In this document: one piece after another, positions 1 through 6,143 of the stretch
Position numbering within the stretch: the first letter of the stretch is position 1
Layout of the letters: every line of letters starts with the position of its first letter
Assembly (NCBI GenBank): GCA_032250585.1
Contig: JAVVFH010000214.1
Location: forward strand, 1-6,173
Direction of reading: 5' to 3'
From: JAVVFH01 sp032250585
Lineage (GTDB): Bacteria > Pseudomonadota > Gammaproteobacteria > Xanthomonadales > SZUA-36
DNA length: 6,173 bases
Translations under genes and position numbers: made by a program
Notes under the pieces: model-generated
Databases searched by the model: none
What the model was told of the DNA's origin: nothing
What the model saw: only the letters and a program-made list of their open reading frames with translations

Positions 1-674
1 AGCACCGGCAGCAGGCGGCGCGGCAACATCATCCGCATCACCTCGCGCAGCATGTCGGTAGACTGGATCCGGACGATTTCGAGCAGGTGCGCGATCTCCG
101 AAGCGATGGTGCTCTTGCCGGTGCCAACGGCGCCGCAGATCAACAACAGCAGTGGGCGGCCGGTACGCTGGAAGGCTGTCCACACCAGATAGCGGCGAGC
201 GGCTTTTCCGGACACCTCCTGCCGCAGGCAGTGGTAGGTCAGAAAGCCCAGCTTGCGCGCCGAGATCGCGCTGATCCCGGCGGCCAGCAACTGGTCGTAA
301 ATCATCGCGGTGGTGTGCTCGGCCTTGTCGGATCGCATGCCACTGGATTGCAGGTATCTTTCATGACGCGCCCGCGAGAACGCGCTGACCCGGCCGGAAG
401 AACTGCACACCTGAATGGTAGCCGGCGCCACCGCCGGGTAGCGGTAATGCTCCAGAACATCCTGCTCGCCCCGCACTTCAAGCAGTTGGGCAACCTGCCG
501 GCGCAGTTCGTCGGAACTGACCTCGGCAGTCTCTGCGAGCGTTTCCCGCACTGTGGAAGCCACTTCGAAAGCCTGTTCGAAAGGCAAGCCCGCTTCGAGC
601 AAGCTGCGGGTCAGTATGCCTCTCAGGAACGGCACCCGGGTGTGTTCGCGTTCGTTGACTACGATGGTTTTCAT
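1..674 (-). CDS. ATP-cone / P-loop kinase, 2-phosphoglycerate kinase-like (partial, C-terminus beyond window)
   Basis: The frame is open from an ATG at 674 to the window edge, giving 224 N-terminal residues (MKTIVVNERE...). Residues about 1-90 look like an ATP-cone nucleotide-binding domain, with VPFLRGILTRSLLEAGL followed by a helical stretch. A second domain starts with a Walker A loop, GAVGTGKST at residues 181-189 (Lys187), followed by IQSTDMLREVMR, which strongly recalls 2-phosphoglycerate kinase (COG2074). In methanogens that enzyme makes 2,3-bisphosphoglycerate for the cyclic 2,3-diphosphoglycerate pathway. The substrate of bacterial homologues is not established, so only 'P-loop kinase' is firm. 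An in-frame TAA lies 48 bp upstream and no other ATG/GTG lies between, which supports this start; the ribosome site is weak (CCAGG). The protein should be cytosolic. It is transcribed divergently from the formylglutamate hydrolase gene. The C-terminal catalytic part cannot be checked here. Confidence 0.8.
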   Translation of the reverse strand, partial: MKTIVVNEREHTRVPFLRGILTRSLLEAGLPFEQAFEVASTVRETLAETAEVSSDELRRQVAQLLEVRGEQDVLEHYRYPAVAPATIQVCSSSGRVSAFSRARHERYLQSSGMRSDKAEHTTAMIYDQLLAAGISAISARKLGFLTYHCLRQEVSGKAARRYLVWTAFQRTGRPLLLLICGAVGTGKSTIASEIAHLLEIVRIQSTDMLREVMRMMLPRRLLPV

Positions 675-851
675 GGTTTTGCCTGGACGTCGCTGTGCCG
701 GGGGTCCGCTTCCGCCCCGGCATTATCCGTGCTGCGCAGGGGCTACCGCAAGCGGGGCCGCCGCGGCGTATGGCTGCGAGCCGGCAAAATGACCTCGGCT
801 CTGGAAGTCGGGCGTGACATCCCCTAGCATGAGCCTCTGAAGCGCGAATGG

Positions 852-871
852 CGGATCGTTTCCTCGATCCG
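852..871 (+). promoter_or_regulatory. 7-bp perfect inverted repeat in FGase leader
   Basis: CGGATCG (852-858) and CGATCCG (865-871) are exact reverse complements around a 6-nt loop, TTTCCT. The repeat ends 9 nt before the AAGGA ribosome site of the FGase gene. It could be a dimeric-regulator operator or a 5'-leader hairpin. No T-tract follows, so it is not an intrinsic terminator. The function is unknown. Confidence 0.4.
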
Positions 872-880
872 ATACGTAAC

Positions 881-885
881 AAGGA
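881..885 (+). promoter_or_regulatory. Ribosome binding site deciding a TTG start
   Basis: AAGGA sits 6 nt before TTG at 892. It is the best Shine-Dalgarno match in this stretch, and it supports the TTG over any internal ATG. Confidence 0.7.
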
Positions 886-891
886 CAGGCT

Positions 892-1752
892 TTGAGCAAG
901 GCAAGAGTGCCCGGCTATTCACACCGGCAGAACTACCCCGAAATTGGCGAGCGCTACCCCCTGATCGGTCCGGGCGATGCGCCGCCATACATGAGCTACA
1001 ACGACGGCGGCAAGGCCCGGGCCCTGCTGGTGGCGGATCACGCCAGCCCCTATTTTCCGGCCGCGATGAATCAGCTCGGCCTGGCGGACTGGGTAATCGA
1101 ACGGCATGTCGCCTGGGACATTGGTTCGGACATGCTGACACGGCACCTGGCCGACTTGCTGGATGCACCGGCGGTGCTGGCCGGCTTCTCGCGGTTGATC
1201 GTCGACCCCAACCGGCGCCTGGACGACCCGGCGGCCTTCATCGAAACCAGCGACGGCATCGCCATTCCCGGCAACCAGGATCTGAGCGACACGGACAAAG
1301 CCCTGCGCGCGCAGTCCTTTTTCCACCCCTATCACGACGCCATCGAAGCGCGGCTCGAGGATTTCGCGGCAAGCGAAATCGTACCCGCCTTCATCGCCAT
1401 TCATACCTGCACACCCGTTTTCGACCGGGTGGTCCGGCCCTGGCACATCGGCATCCTGTGGGATACCGACCCGCGCATACCGCTGGCTCTGATTGAGCGG
1501 CTCGGACCGATGGACGGCATCTGCATCGGCGACAACGAACCCTATTCCGGGCGTCACCCGCACGATTTCACCGTCGATCACCATGCCGAGTCGGCCGGCC
1601 TGCCCCACGTGGGGATCGAAGTGCGCCAGGACCTGGTCGGGGACGACCAGGGCGCGCGGAAATGGGCCGCCATTTTGGCCGGCGCGCTGGCGGATATCCT
1701 CGAGGACGAATCGCTCTACTGCAAAAACCAAAGCGGCGGGCGGGCGCTGTGA
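892..1752 (+). CDS. N-formylglutamate amidohydrolase family protein (COG3931 type)
   Basis: A 286-aa cytosolic protein of the FGase/HutG-like family, predicted to hydrolyse N-formyl or related N-acyl amino acids such as N-formylglutamate. Conserved blocks run through the protein: ADHAS (48-52), RHVAWDIG (71-78), FSRLIVDPNR (99-108), HPYHDAI (145-151), AIHTCTP (169-175), GDNEPYSG (213-220), VDHHAES (228-234) and GIEVRQDL (241-248). The His, Asp and Glu residues in these blocks are likely metal ligands or catalytic residues. The length is close to the usual 250-290 aa. The start is TTG, chosen because AAGGA lies 6 nt upstream. The stop overlaps the GTG start of the M13 peptidase gene, so the two are probably translationally coupled. 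There is no histidine-utilisation (hut) gene nearby, so a role in histidine breakdown is not supported by context, and the true substrate may differ. Confidence 0.9.
   Translation: MSKARVPGYSHRQNYPEIGERYPLIGPGDAPPYMSYNDGGKARALLVADHASPYFPAAMNQLGLADWVIERHVAWDIGSDMLTRHLADLLDAPAVLAGFSRLIVDPNRRLDDPAAFIETSDGIAIPGNQDLSDTDKALRAQSFFHPYHDAIEARLEDFAASEIVPAFIAIHTCTPVFDRVVRPWHIGILWDTDPRIPLALIERLGPMDGICIGDNEPYSGRHPHDFTVDHHAESAGLPHVGIEVRQDLVGDDQGARKWAAILAGALADILEDESLYCKNQSGGRAL
1749..1752 (+). other. GTGA stop/start overlap (translational coupling)
   Basis: The TGA of the FGase gene (1750-1752) lies within GTGA, whose GTG (1749-1751) starts the M13 gene. The preceding bases are G-rich (GGCGGGCGGGCG) but not a canonical ribosome site, so re-initiation after the upstream stop is the likely route. 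Confidence 0.75.
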
Positions 1753-3830
1753 AGAGCCGCAGGCCGCGGCGCCCCGCACGAGCCACCACTCTGCTTTTTT
1801 TCGCCCTGCTGTGGGCATTCCTGCCGACCGGCCTTGCGGCCGACGCAGCGCCCATCACCAGGCTGTCCCATGAGCCCAGCCTCAACCTCCGAAGCCTGGA
1901 CACCGCGACCGAGCCTTGCGAGGACTTCTACCAGTACGCCTGCGGCGGCTGGATCGAAAACAACCCCATTCCGGCGGACCAGTCCCGCATCAGCACCTAC
2001 GGCAAGCTCTACGTGGAAAACCAGCGCCACCTGTGGGGCATCCTGGAAGAACTGGCCCGCGGCGATGCCGAACGCAGCCCCGAGCAGGCGCTGCTGGGCG
2101 ATTATTTTGGTGCCTGCATGGACACGGACGGCATCGAAAAAGCCGGGCTCAGGCCGCTGCGCGCGGAACTCGACCTGATCGAGTCCATCAGCTCAAAAGC
2201 CGATCTGGGTGCCGCGCTGGGCCGGCTGATCCGGAACACAGACTCCAAAGCCTTCTTCGTCGCGCTGGGCTCGCAGCAGGACGCCCAACAGTCCGAGCGC
2301 ATGATCGGCGCCGTCTACGCCGGCGGCCTCGGGCTGCCGGACCGCGACTATTACCTCACCGACGAACCGCTGAAGGCAGACAACCGCGCGCATTACCGGG
2401 AGCACGTCGCGGTCATGCTCCAACTGCTCGGCGAAAGCGCAGCCCAGGCCCGGCGCAGTGCCGCCACCGTGCTGCGCATCGAAACCGCACTCGCCGCGGC
2501 CAGCCTGACGCGCGTGCAGCGCCGGGATCCGCACGCAGTCTACAACCGCCGCTCGCTGGCCGAACTCGCGGCGCTCGCGCCGGTTGTCGACTGGCGCGCC
2601 CTGTTCGACGCCGCGGGCTTGCGCCCGGAACCCTGGCTGAACGTAGTCCAGCCGTCCTTCATCCGGGAAATACAGGCGGTGATCGAGCGCGAGTCGCTGG
2701 CGGCGCTCCGGTCCTACCTGCGCTGGGGGCTGGTCAACACGCGCGCGGAACTGCTTTCAAAAGCCTTTCGCGACGCGCATTTCGCCTTTTATTCCGCGTA
2801 CCTCGAGGGCATCGCGGAACCCCCCCCTCGCTGGCGGACCTGCGTGTCGCAGGTCGATCGGCAACTCGGCGAGGCACTGGGGCGTGAATTCGTCGCGCGC
2901 AATTTTCCGCCGCAGGTGCGCGAGCAGGTCCGCGACATGAGCCGGCTGATTCGTCGGGCCATGGCCGAGCGGATCGGGCGACTCGGCTGGATGAGCGCCG
3001 AGACGCAGCAGCAGGCACTGCTCAAGCTCGGGAAGATGCGCGAAAAGATCGGTTATCCCGACAGCTGGCGCGATTATTCCTCGCTGCAGTTGCGGGCGGA
3101 CGATTATTTCGGCAACGTCACGTGCGCGACCGGGTTCGACCTGCAGCGGCAACTCGAGCGGATCGGCAAGCCACTGGACCGCGGCCAGTGGTTCATGTCG
3201 CCGGCCACGGTCAACGCCTATTACAACCCCTCGATGAACGACATCAATTTTCCGGCCGGGGTGCTGATGCCACCGCTGTTCGACCCGCGCACGGACGCGG
3301 CGCCGAACTACGGTAACACCGGCGCCACGATCGGCCACGAACTGGTCCACGGTTTCGACGACGAAGGCCGCCATTACGACGGCGACGGCAACCTGCGGGA
3401 CTGGTGGACCCCGGCGGACGCGACCGCCTTCGAGGCGGGTGCGCAATGCCTGCGTGAGCAGTACACCGGCTACCGCGTGATCGACGACATCTACATCAAC
3501 GCCGAACTCACGGCCGGCGAGGACATCGCCGATCTCGGCGGCCTGGTGCTGGCCTGGCATGCATGGCGCGAGGCGACCCGGAACGAGGAATTGCAGCCGA
3601 TCGACGGTCTATCCCCCGAGCAGCGTTTTTTCATCGGTTTCGCCCAGTGGGCCTGCGCCGCCGAACGACCGGAATCACTGCGGCTGCATGCCGCCACCGA
3701 CCCCCACTCACCGCCGCGCTTTCGCATCAACGGCGTGCTCGTGAACATGCCGGAATTCGGGCGCGCCTTCGGCTGCTCCGCCGACTCGCCCATGGTCAAG
3801 CCCGCCGCGGAGATCTGCCGGATCTGGTAG
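1749..3830 (+). CDS. Secreted M13 family zinc metallopeptidase (neprilysin/PepO-like)
   Basis: A 693-aa endopeptidase of the neprilysin family, which cleaves oligopeptides on the amino side of hydrophobic residues. An N-terminal export signal is visible: a basic stretch (KSRRPRRPAR), then a hydrophobic core (TTLLFFALLWAFL) and Ala-rich likely cleavage sites near residues 28-35, so it probably acts in the periplasm or outside the cell. The M13 N-domain start EPCEDFYQYACGGW follows. Catalytic features are complete: NAYY substrate-binding motif (489-492), HELVH zinc site (530-534), GEDIAD with the third zinc ligand Glu591 and Asp595, the DPHSP block (651-655) with the transition-state His653, Arg659 as the counterpart of neprilysin Arg717, and the terminal CRIW. 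The GTG at 1749 overlaps the upstream TGA and leaves a clean signal peptide. An in-frame ATG at 1662 lies inside the FGase gene and would add 29 residues before the signal, so I rejected it. The C-terminus faces the aminotransferase gene. Confidence 0.95.
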   Translation: MKSRRPRRPARATTLLFFALLWAFLPTGLAADAAPITRLSHEPSLNLRSLDTATEPCEDFYQYACGGWIENNPIPADQSRISTYGKLYVENQRHLWGILEELARGDAERSPEQALLGDYFGACMDTDGIEKAGLRPLRAELDLIESISSKADLGAALGRLIRNTDSKAFFVALGSQQDAQQSERMIGAVYAGGLGLPDRDYYLTDEPLKADNRAHYREHVAVMLQLLGESAAQARRSAATVLRIETALAAASLTRVQRRDPHAVYNRRSLAELAALAPVVDWRALFDAAGLRPEPWLNVVQPSFIREIQAVIERESLAALRSYLRWGLVNTRAELLSKAFRDAHFAFYSAYLEGIAEPPPRWRTCVSQVDRQLGEALGREFVARNFPPQVREQVRDMSRLIRRAMAERIGRLGWMSAETQQQALLKLGKMREKIGYPDSWRDYSSLQLRADDYFGNVTCATGFDLQRQLERIGKPLDRGQWFMSPATVNAYYNPSMNDINFPAGVLMPPLFDPRTDAAPNYGNTGATIGHELVHGFDDEGRHYDGDGNLRDWWTPADATAFEAGAQCLREQYTGYRVIDDIYINAELTAGEDIADLGGLVLAWHAWREATRNEELQPIDGLSPEQRFFIGFAQWACAAERPESLRLHAATDPHSPPRFRINGVLVNMPEFGRAFGCSADSPMVKPAAEICRIW

Positions 3831-3839
3831 CGGCCATCG

Positions 3840-4982
3840 TCACACCGCACACAGCCGCTGCGCCGCCTCGCGCAGGGTCGCGTCGTTCTTGGCGAAACAG
3901 AAACGGATCAAGTGCCGGGCCGGGGGATGTTCGTAAAACACCGACAACGGAATCGCCGCGACCTTATGCTCGCGGGTCAGCCAGGCGACGAAGTCATGAT
4001 CCGGCTCGACGCTGATCGCACTGTAATCGGCCAGCTGGAAGAAGGTGCCGGCGGACGGCGTAAGCCTGAACCGCGAGCCGCGCAGCAAGTCGTCAAACAG
4101 GTCGCGTTTGCGCTGGTAGAAATCGGCCAGCTGCCGATGGTGTTCCGGGCAGTCGCGCATGAAATCGGCAAGCGCGTACTGCAGCGGCGCGTTGGTGCTG
4201 AAATTGATGAACTGGTGGATCTTCAAAAATTCCTTCATAAAAGCCGGCGGCGCCACGCAGTAGCCGATGCGCCAACCCGTCACGTGGTAGGTTTTGCCGA
4301 AGCTGTAGATGCAGAACGCGCGTTCCGCCAGGTCCGGGTAGCGCAGCAGGCTGAGGTGCGCCCGCCCGTCGAACACCATGTGCTCGTAGACCTCGTCCGC
4401 GACCAGCACGATGTCGCGACCGGCGACGACCCGGCGCAGCGCCTCGATGTCGCGCTCCTTCCAACAGGCGCCGGTCGGGTTGTGGGGATTGTTCAGCACG
4501 ATCGCGCGCGTACGCGAGCTGATCTGATCGGCGACGCGCTGCCAGTCGACGGTGAAATCCGGACCGCGTAGCGGAATGCGCCGCGCACGCCCACCGTTGA
4601 GCCGCACACAGGGCTCGTACGTGTCGTAAGCAGGGTCGAAGAGGATGACCTCGTCACCCCCGTGCACGCTGGCACTGAGCGCACAGAAGATCGCCTCGGT
4701 GGCGCCGGGCGTGACCGCCACGCCGGCACCGGGCTGCACCTGCGCTCCGTACAGGTCGAACAGCTTGGCCGCAATCTGTTCCTGCAGCGCGGGCACGCCG
4801 GCCAGCGGCGCGTACTGGTTATGGCCCTGCGCCATGTGCCGGGCAACCCCCTCGCGCAGCGCCTCGGGGCCGTCGAAATCCGGAAAGCCCTGTGACAGAT
4901 TGATGGCCTCGTGCTCGGCGGCCATTTGCGACATGACGCTGAAAATCGTCGTGCCGACCCCTGGTAATTTGCTTTTCAGCAC
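3840..4982 (-). CDS. PLP-dependent methionine aminotransferase (YbdL-like, class I/II)
   Basis: A 380-aa cytosolic aminotransferase. The N-terminal run KLPGVGTTIFSVMSQMAAEH followed by INLSQGFPDFDGP is the signature of the YbdL/kynurenine-aminotransferase-like group that prefers methionine and aromatic donors and probably serves methionine recycling. PLP-site residues are present: NNPHNPTG (164-171), Asp196 and Tyr199 in VADEVYEH, Lys230 as the Schiff-base lysine in SFGKTYHVTGW, and Arg360 in RFCFAK as the carboxylate clamp. The length matches E. coli YbdL (386 aa). The start is GTG at 4982: no ATG begins the conserved N-terminus, and the next Met would remove it. The frame stays open upstream to 5282, but those residues have no family resemblance. 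The ribosome site is weak (ACGGAC), so coupling to the upstream remnant, whose TGA overlaps this start, may drive translation. The omega-amidase (YafV) gene often paired with this family is not visible. Confidence 0.92.
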   Translation of the reverse strand: MLKSKLPGVGTTIFSVMSQMAAEHEAINLSQGFPDFDGPEALREGVARHMAQGHNQYAPLAGVPALQEQIAAKLFDLYGAQVQPGAGVAVTPGATEAIFCALSASVHGGDEVILFDPAYDTYEPCVRLNGGRARRIPLRGPDFTVDWQRVADQISSRTRAIVLNNPHNPTGACWKERDIEALRRVVAGRDIVLVADEVYEHMVFDGRAHLSLLRYPDLAERAFCIYSFGKTYHVTGWRIGYCVAPPAFMKEFLKIHQFINFSTNAPLQYALADFMRDCPEHHRQLADFYQRKRDLFDDLLRGSRFRLTPSAGTFFQLADYSAISVEPDHDFVAWLTREHKVAAIPLSVFYEHPPARHLIRFCFAKNDATLREAAQRLCAV

Positions 4983-5523
4983 CGTGCTGTGTCCGTTGCG
5001 GTCAGAACGGCGCCTGCGCCGAAGAACAACAGGCTTTTGAACACCGAGTGATTGAACACGTGGAACAGCGCCGCCGACAGCACCAGCATGGCCGACCACC
5101 AGGTCAGCCCGCCGGCCAGGTCGAACACGACCCGCACGAAGCCGTAGACGGCGACCTTGGTCATCACACCGCTCATCAGGGCCGACACGTGACTGGGGGC
5201 GGCCGGGTGCGCCAGCGGCAGCCAGACGTGCAGCGGCACCAGGCCGGCCTTGGAGCCGGCGCCCAGCAGCACCAGCGCCCAAGAGGCCAGGAGGCCAGCG
5301 ACATGAACTCCCACGACAACAGGAAGGTGAAGGCGTCTGCCGCCAGCACGACCAGGTTCATGCCGGCCAGGAAGGCGGCATAGAACGGCAACACCCGCAA
5401 CGGCGCTGTCTCGTGCCGGCCGTAGCCCAGGCCATACAGGCTCGCCGCCATGCCGCCGAGAGTTACGACCAGCAGAAAGAACGCGGCCAGCGGATCGGCG
5501 ACGGAAAGAATCAGGGCGCTCAC
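4976..5523 (-). pseudogene. Degenerate HyfB/NuoL-type proton-translocating membrane subunit remnant
   Basis: Two frames carry pieces of a hydrogenase-4 component B/NuoL-like antiporter subunit. The first, from GTG 5523 to about 5287, reads VADPLAAFFLLVV...YGLGYGRHE...FLLSWEFMSLASW. The second, about 5290 to the TGA at 4976, carries GAGSKAGLVPLHVW, HPAAPSHVSALMSG, VAVYGFVRVVFDL and FHVFNHSVFKSLLFFGAGAV. Intact relatives have about 500-670 residues; only about 180 codons remain. Against the family order as I recall it, four parts are missing: roughly 70-80 N-terminal residues, about 70 between SLASW and GAGSKAG (also the frame change), about 60 between LVLS and AALFH (in frame), and everything after GAGAVLTAT. 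Several transmembrane helices, the central D-[LI]-K-R-L-L-A segment and the C-terminal helices are therefore gone, and proton transport is not possible. A sequencing error alone would not remove these segments. The GTG overlaps the XRE stop and the end overlaps the aminotransferase start. Confidence 0.8.
5276..5296 (-). other. Deletion/frameshift junction at a short direct repeat
   Basis: On the minus strand TGGCCTCCTGG runs directly into TGGCCTCTTGG, an imperfect 11-bp direct repeat overlapping by TGG. The first copy encodes ASW of frame one and the second encodes ASW of frame two, just before ALVLLGAGSKAG. This is where the HyfB-like coding potential changes frame and where about 70 family residues are missing, which fits deletion between short repeats. 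The mechanism is an inference. Confidence 0.55.
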
Positions 5524-5873
5524 CGAATCCCTGCGGACTCCTGATCAGGGCGACCAGCTGCGCTGGCGGTCGTTGCCGAAGGCGATTCGGCCAGTCCGGC
5601 TTCCGGCCCGTCTGCCGTTGGCACCTGGGGCGCCTTCCGGCGCACGCCGCGACCGCCACCGGCACTGGTTATCCCCTCACCGATCAGTTCGATACCGGCA
5701 CCGTCGAGTGCCGCAATCAGCTTCATCAGCGAGTCTACGTTGCCCCGGATCACGCCGCTGCTCGCCTCCATGCGCTGGATCGTAGGCACCGACAGGCTGG
5801 ACAGGTCGGCCATCGCGCGCTGGTCGATACCGAGTAAAGCCCGCGCCGCCCGCAGTTGGTCAGCTGTAATCAT
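5520..5873 (-). CDS. Small XRE-family helix-turn-helix regulator
   Basis: A 117-aa protein starting at ATG 5873. Residues about 5-60 form an XRE-type DNA-binding domain: QLRAARALLGIDQRAMAD, then LSVPTIQRMEAS as turn and recognition helix, with a following helix (NVDSLMKLIAALDGAGIELI). Many small regulators of this type end soon after a GxGVR-like strand, here GGGRGVRRK at 72-80. Residues 81-117 form an additional Ala/Ser/Pro/Gly-rich tail with no visible domain. The role is probably transcriptional control, perhaps of its own AT-rich promoter; the target is unknown. The stop overlaps the GTG of the HyfB-like remnant (GTGA), so it heads a likely operon with the remnant and the aminotransferase. 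No toxin gene is beside it, so a toxin-antitoxin role is not supported. The ribosome site before the ATG is weak (GGCAAACA). Confidence 0.82.
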   Translation of the reverse strand: MITADQLRAARALLGIDQRAMADLSSLSVPTIQRMEASSGVIRGNVDSLMKLIAALDGAGIELIGEGITSAGGGRGVRRKAPQVPTADGPEAGLAESPSATTASAAGRPDQESAGIR

Positions 5874-5883
5874 TGTTTGCCAA

Positions 5884-5940
5884 AATCCATGTATTTAATA
5901 TTACATCTTGAATATTTCACTTGTATAGTGAGGTATAAAA
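5884..5940 (-). promoter_or_regulatory. Candidate promoter/operator region of the XRE gene
   Basis: This AT-rich stretch lies 11-67 bp before the XRE start. On the minus strand TAATAT (near 5897-5902) could be a -10 element, but no good -35 is seen. Three small dyads are present: ATGTA-N8-TACAT (5889-5906), TGAA-TAT-TTCA (5909-5919) and CACT-N5-AGTG (5918-5930). These are operator-like in size, and autoregulation is common for XRE proteins. Short palindromes also arise by chance in AT-rich DNA, so this is tentative. Confidence 0.4.
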
Positions 5941-6012
5941 GAAATTTCCCGTGAGTGTTTGCGGCACCAAGCCGAAACCATGAGGGACCTGCCCGTCACC
6001 CCCGTATGAGGC

Positions 6013-6036
6013 GTTCGCTGAGTACCGATAGCGAAC
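6013..6036. repeat. Perfect 7-bp inverted repeat, 10-nt loop
   Basis: GTTCGCT (6013-6019) and AGCGAAC (6030-6036) are exact reverse complements separated by 10 nt, with a possible extra G-T pair. An overlapping dyad CGATA-N8-TATCG (6026-6043) could form instead. No T-tract follows, so it is not an intrinsic terminator. It may be an operator, a structured leader, or part of the adjacent repeat element. Confidence 0.4.
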
Positions 6037-6123
6037 CGTATCGAACAGTTGCTCAATCGCAGAACTCGGAAATGCCTCAATTACTTGACCCCAGGGCAAA
6101 TTTGTTCTACCAGAAGTGCCGTC

Positions 6124-6143
6124 ATTCCCGCGCAGGCGGGAAT
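6124..6143. repeat. dRS3-like dispersed repeat (ATTCCC-N8-GGGAAT)
   Basis: The 20-bp palindromic unit ATTCCC, GCGCAGGC, GGGAAT sits in the context GTC...CCAGCAA. It matches the consensus of the dRS3 element described in Neisseria, and near-identical units occur in intergenic DNA of many Proteobacteria. Only one unit is visible; any partner may lie beyond the right edge. Confidence 0.75.

Larger units (their letters stand above)
675..891. promoter_or_regulatory. Divergent intergenic region between kinase and FGase genes
   Basis: This 217-bp spacer must carry the promoters of both flanking, oppositely directed genes. I see no convincing sigma-70 -35/-10 pair on either strand; the sequence is GC-rich throughout. 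The only clear structures are the inverted repeat at 852-871 and the ribosome site at 881-885 next to the plus-strand gene. Reading frames crossing it show no recognisable protein. Confidence 0.5.

Noticed and set aside
87..827. Long plus-strand frame of 246 codons opposite the kinase gene
   Set aside because: It is a shadow of the minus-strand kinase; the minus frame gives Walker A and ATP-cone motifs while this one gives nothing recognisable.
1662..1748. Upstream in-frame ATG for the M13 peptidase
   Set aside because: It lies inside the FGase gene and would put 29 basic residues before a good signal peptide. The GTG in the GTGA overlap fits better.
919..1818. Long minus-strand frame of 299 codons opposite the FGase gene
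   Set aside because: It is a high-GC antisense shadow; the plus strand carries the complete conserved FGase blocks.
2757..3560. Minus-strand frame of 267 codons within the M13 gene
   Set aside because: It is antisense to the catalytic region of the peptidase and has no family motifs of its own.
3840..5282. A 480-residue minus-strand frame that would add 100 residues to the aminotransferase
   Set aside because: The first 100 residues are the wrong-frame reading of the HyfB-like remnant and show no aminotransferase similarity. The family N-terminus begins at the GTG at 4982.
5276..5296. Programmed ribosomal frameshift joining the two remnant frames
   Set aside because: No slippery heptamer or following structure is visible, and family segments are missing at the junction, which frameshifting cannot explain.
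5520..5873. Antitoxin of a toxin-antitoxin pair
   Set aside because: Neither side carries a toxin-like small gene; the neighbours are the HyfB-like remnant and non-coding repeat DNA.
6013..6043. Intrinsic terminator
   Set aside because: The stem is only 7 bp and no T-tract follows on either strand.
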